A stretch of 13,700 nucleotides of DNA, taken from positions 1-13,700 of the forward strand of contig CAIMNT010000202.1 in the NCBI GenBank assembly GCA_903842855.1, in the 5' to 3' direction. Position numbers and translations under genes: made by a program. This document shows, in pieces, positions 11,708-13,700 of this stretch (the stretch's first letter is position 1; every line of letters starts with the position of its first letter). The notes below the pieces were generated by a model. It was not told the origin of the DNA. It did not search any database and saw nothing but the letters and a program-made list of their open reading frames with translations. The stretch comes from an uncultured Actinomycetes bacterium. Lineage in GTDB: Bacteria > Actinomycetota > Actinomycetes > Nanopelagicales > Nanopelagicaceae.

Positions 11708-13441
11708 CCAGGACATCTCCAACTCCTCATACTCTCGCTCTAAATTCTCTTGTTCGGTATGTAACTCAACCAATCTGGAATGATCGGTGGATATCGCACC
11801 GAGTTCAACGCTAATTTCAGCGATGCGAGCTTGGCGTCTCTCCATCTGCTTCTCAAGCCTAGCCAGCTCTTTCTTGAGGGCTTTCTGCTCTAGAACCGTC
11901 GATTCCTTCTTGTTTGCGATCGCTCGGCTGACCTCTTGCCTTCCAGCTTTACGGAGTTGCAAATATTCATCAATGCCGCGCGGTAAATCCCGCAGCGCTC
12001 TATCCCCAACTAGTCCAACAAAGGTATCGCAGACACGCTCCAGGAAGTAACGATCGTGGGAGATTACCAAGAGAGTGCCACCGAATGAATCTAGTAAATC
12101 TTCTAGGGCGGTCAAGGTCTCAACATCAAAATCATTGGTCGGTTCGTCGAGCAGAAGAACATTGGGACTATCCATTAATAATCGTGTCAGTTGCAGACGA
12201 CGTCGCTCACCTCCAGATAAGTCGCCAACTGGTGTCCACTGTTGATCCTTATTGAATCCCAATCTCTCACAGAGCTGACTTGCAGAGAGCTCCTTGCCAC
12301 TACCGAGTTGGACTCGATTGGCAACTTTTTCAACGGCCTCTAGAACTCTCCATGCTGGATCTAGCTCTTCCAAATGTTGTGAGAGGTAGGCAGCCTTTAC
12401 GGTCACACCTGTTACGAGTTTGCCAGCGCTAATTTTCCCTTCGCCGCTCAACACCTTCATGAGCGTCGTCTTACCAGCGCCATTTACCCCGACAATTCCG
12501 ATGCGATCTCCCGGTCCCACATTCCAATAAATCTGATCCAATAATTGGAGATCCCCGGCCTTAATACTTGCTTGATGTAATTCATAGACGGTGTTACCGA
12601 GGCGATGTGCCGCGAAGTTGAGAAGTTCCGCCTCATTACGGGGAGGTGGCTCATTAGCGATCAAGGTGTTAGCAGCATCAATTCGAAATTTTGGTTTGGA
12701 GGTGCGAGCAGGAGCACCGCGCCGCAGCCAAGCTAGCTCTTTGCGAATCAACATATTGCGCTTGCTATCTTCAACAGACGCCTGTCTAGAACGCTCCGCC
12801 TTTGATAGAACAAATGCGGAGTAGCCGCCTTCGTACTCTAAAACCTTGCCATCCACTACCTCCCAGATCTGATCTGAGATCTCATCTAGAAACCAACGAT
12901 CGTGGGTGATGACCGCAACGCTCAACCCAGTGCGGGATTTAAGGTGATCAGCCAGCCAGGCTACGCCCTCGACATCGAGGTGGTTGGTTGGCTCATCGAG
13001 CAAGATCAAATCCAGATCATCGACTAAAAGTTTGGCGAGATTGACCCGCCGCCGTTCTCCGCCAGATAACGAGTGAAAGGCACGATCCAATAAATCGTCG
13101 CTATGTCCCCCAAAGAGCCCCTGCAGCACCTCGCGAATACGGCTGTTGCTAGCCCACTCATGGACCGGGATATCTCCAAGAACAACCTCGCGAACGGTGG
13201 ATCCTGCCGCGGCGTTATCCGCCTGACTCAATATTCCGATCGAGACCGCATTGGATTTGGCTACACGCCCAGAATCTGGCTCCAGAGTCCCCGCCATAAT
13301 CTTAAGCAGGGTGCTCTTTCCATCGCCGTTTCGTCCAACAATGCCAATCCGCTCGCCCTGGGCGACGCCGAGAGAGACGCCATCCAAGAGCGGGCGGATA
13401 TCGAAGGCCTTTGAGACCGACTCTAGATTAAGTAAATTCAT
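11687..13441 (-). CDS. uup: ABC-F family ATPase, Uup type
   Basis: Soluble twin-ATPase ABC-F protein that acts on ribosomes or nucleic acid rather than in transport. It has 584 residues. The first ABC domain has Walker A GRNGDGKS (36-43), signature LSGGE (125-129) and Walker B LILLDE (145-150). The second has GVNGAGKT (318-325), LSGGE (408-412) and LLLDEPTNDFD (429-439). The inter-domain linker is basic (KELAWLRRGAPARTSKPK, 234-251). A C-terminal charged coiled coil (about 512-580) and the DEPTNDxDVETL string are hallmarks of the Uup branch. There are no membrane segments. The 3' end overlaps the galT end by 21 bases, with no intergenic terminator visible. Upstream, 42 bases separate it from the protease gene in the same direction. 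GTAGG ends two bases before the ATG, and no convincing Shine-Dalgarno or -10 is placed. Confidence 0.93.
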   Translation of the reverse strand: MNLLNLESVSKAFDIRPLLDGVSLGVAQGERIGIVGRNGDGKSTLLKIMAGTLEPDSGRVAKSNAVSIGILSQADNAAAGSTVREVVLGDIPVHEWASNSRIREVLQGLFGGHSDDLLDRAFHSLSGGERRRVNLAKLLVDDLDLILLDEPTNHLDVEGVAWLADHLKSRTGLSVAVITHDRWFLDEISDQIWEVVDGKVLEYEGGYSAFVLSKAERSRQASVEDSKRNMLIRKELAWLRRGAPARTSKPKFRIDAANTLIANEPPPRNEAELLNFAAHRLGNTVYELHQASIKAGDLQLLDQIYWNVGPGDRIGIVGVNGAGKTTLMKVLSGEGKISAGKLVTGVTVKAAYLSQHLEELDPAWRVLEAVEKVANRVQLGSGKELSASQLCERLGFNKDQQWTPVGDLSGGERRRLQLTRLLMDSPNVLLLDEPTNDFDVETLTALEDLLDSFGGTLLVISHDRYFLERVCDTFVGLVGDRALRDLPRGIDEYLQLRKAGRQEVSRAIANKKESTVLEQKALKKELARLEKQMERRQARIAEISVELGAISTDHSRLVELHTEQENLEREYEELEMSWLELNVS

Positions 13442-13483
13442 TACCTACAGTCTGTCACGAAATTGAGATCCTACGAATTCACC

Positions 13484-13700
13484 TCAGGAGTTAGATGGAG
13501 CAGAGCCCAGAGTGACCGAGTAGGTCTTACTTCCGCCACTAGGCAAGGTGGCTGTGATCGAGACTGTGCTACCTGGAGCATATGAACGAATTCGAACAAT
13601 GGCGCTATTTACATCAGGGATACGAACTCCACCGATGTTGGTGACGACCGATCCGACGGTGAGACCCGCCTTCTCTGCGGCACCGCCAGTGACCAACTGC
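13484..13700 (-). CDS. HtrA-like serine protease, C-terminal PDZ domain (cut by window edge)
   Basis: The C-terminal 71 complete codons of a protein whose 5' part lies beyond base 13700. The sequence GGAAEKAGLTVGSVVTNIGGVRIPDVNSAI is a PDZ domain of the DegP/HtrA kind: the AEKAGL carboxylate-binding turn, the VGSVVTNIGG strand, and a following helix. It ends with a basic and serine-rich tail, GSKTYSVTLGSAPSNS. In actinobacteria such PDZ domains usually follow a membrane anchor and a trypsin-like protease domain in envelope quality control. The protease domain itself is not seen, so another PDZ protein remains possible. The frame is open to the window edge, and the TTG near 13696 is an internal leucine, not a start. 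The TGA stop is 42 bases from the Uup-type gene start, so the two may be co-transcribed. Confidence 0.8.
   Translation of the reverse strand, partial: QLVTGGAAEKAGLTVGSVVTNIGGVRIPDVNSAIVRIRSYAPGSTVSITATLPSGGSKTYSVTLGSAPSNS

Noticed and set aside
13465..13475. TAGGAT on the minus strand as the promoter of the Uup-type gene
   Set aside because: The hexamer fits but no -35 is seen and the start lies 26 bases on without a clear ribosome site; too weak to annotate.
1..13700. tRNA, rRNA, riboswitch, CRISPR, insertion sequence or attachment site
   Set aside because: No cloverleaf, regularly spaced repeats, transposase or integrase motifs, or flanking target duplications were found in the gaps, which are almost all shorter than 160 bases.

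Overview
This window looks like a compact stretch of chromosome from a free-living actinobacterium of middling GC (roughly half by eye). The evidence is the tRNA adenosine deaminase-associated protein beside tadA, a pairing I know only from Actinobacteria, together with a two-subunit sugar permease pair carrying no ATPase of its own, an AglA-type GH13 alpha-glucosidase, one-base and four-base gene overlaps, and several promoters that appear to make leaderless mRNAs. Freshwater acI (Nanopelagicales) relatives would fit the GC and the packing. That placement is inference, not something the sequence proves.

Layout. On the minus strand at the left edge are a tadA fragment and its partner protein (1-649). 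A 64-base divergent gap separates them from upp, which overlaps a malic enzyme gene by one base (714-2731). After 36 bases comes a GH1 beta-glucosidase (2768-4135), then a sugar ABC transport block: a truncated substrate-binding protein (SBP, 4288-5331), a full-length paralogue (5582-6928), and two permeases overlapping by ATGA (7055-8985). The second permease abuts a convergent GH13 alpha-glucosidase (8986-10596, minus). The alpha-glucosidase and galT (10640-11707, plus) diverge from a 43-base promoter gap holding a 24-bp near-perfect palindrome. galT overlaps the convergent ABC-F gene (Uup type, 11687-13441, minus) by 21 bases. The right edge is the C-terminal PDZ domain of an HtrA-like protease (minus).

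How the genes fit together. The core is a carbohydrate scavenging locus. Secreted binding protein plus two permeases import an oligosaccharide, and cytoplasmic GH1 and GH13 enzymes cleave beta- or alpha-linked glucose from it. GalT (Leloir pathway) handles galactose. No transport ATPase and no sugar-responsive regulator are in the window, so a shared MsiK-type ATPase elsewhere is likely. The flanking genes (tRNA editing, uracil salvage, malic enzyme, ABC-F, HtrA) are housekeeping.

I found no mobile element, CRISPR array, rRNA or tRNA gene, and no convincing unknown system. The best leads are regulatory: the palindrome between alpha-glucosidase and galT, an intrinsic terminator for the transport operon buried in the alpha-glucosidase coding end, a hairpin between the binding-protein and permease genes, a conserved leader upstream of both binding-protein genes, and the tandem SBP pair in which one copy has lost its last third while the other has extreme codon bias.
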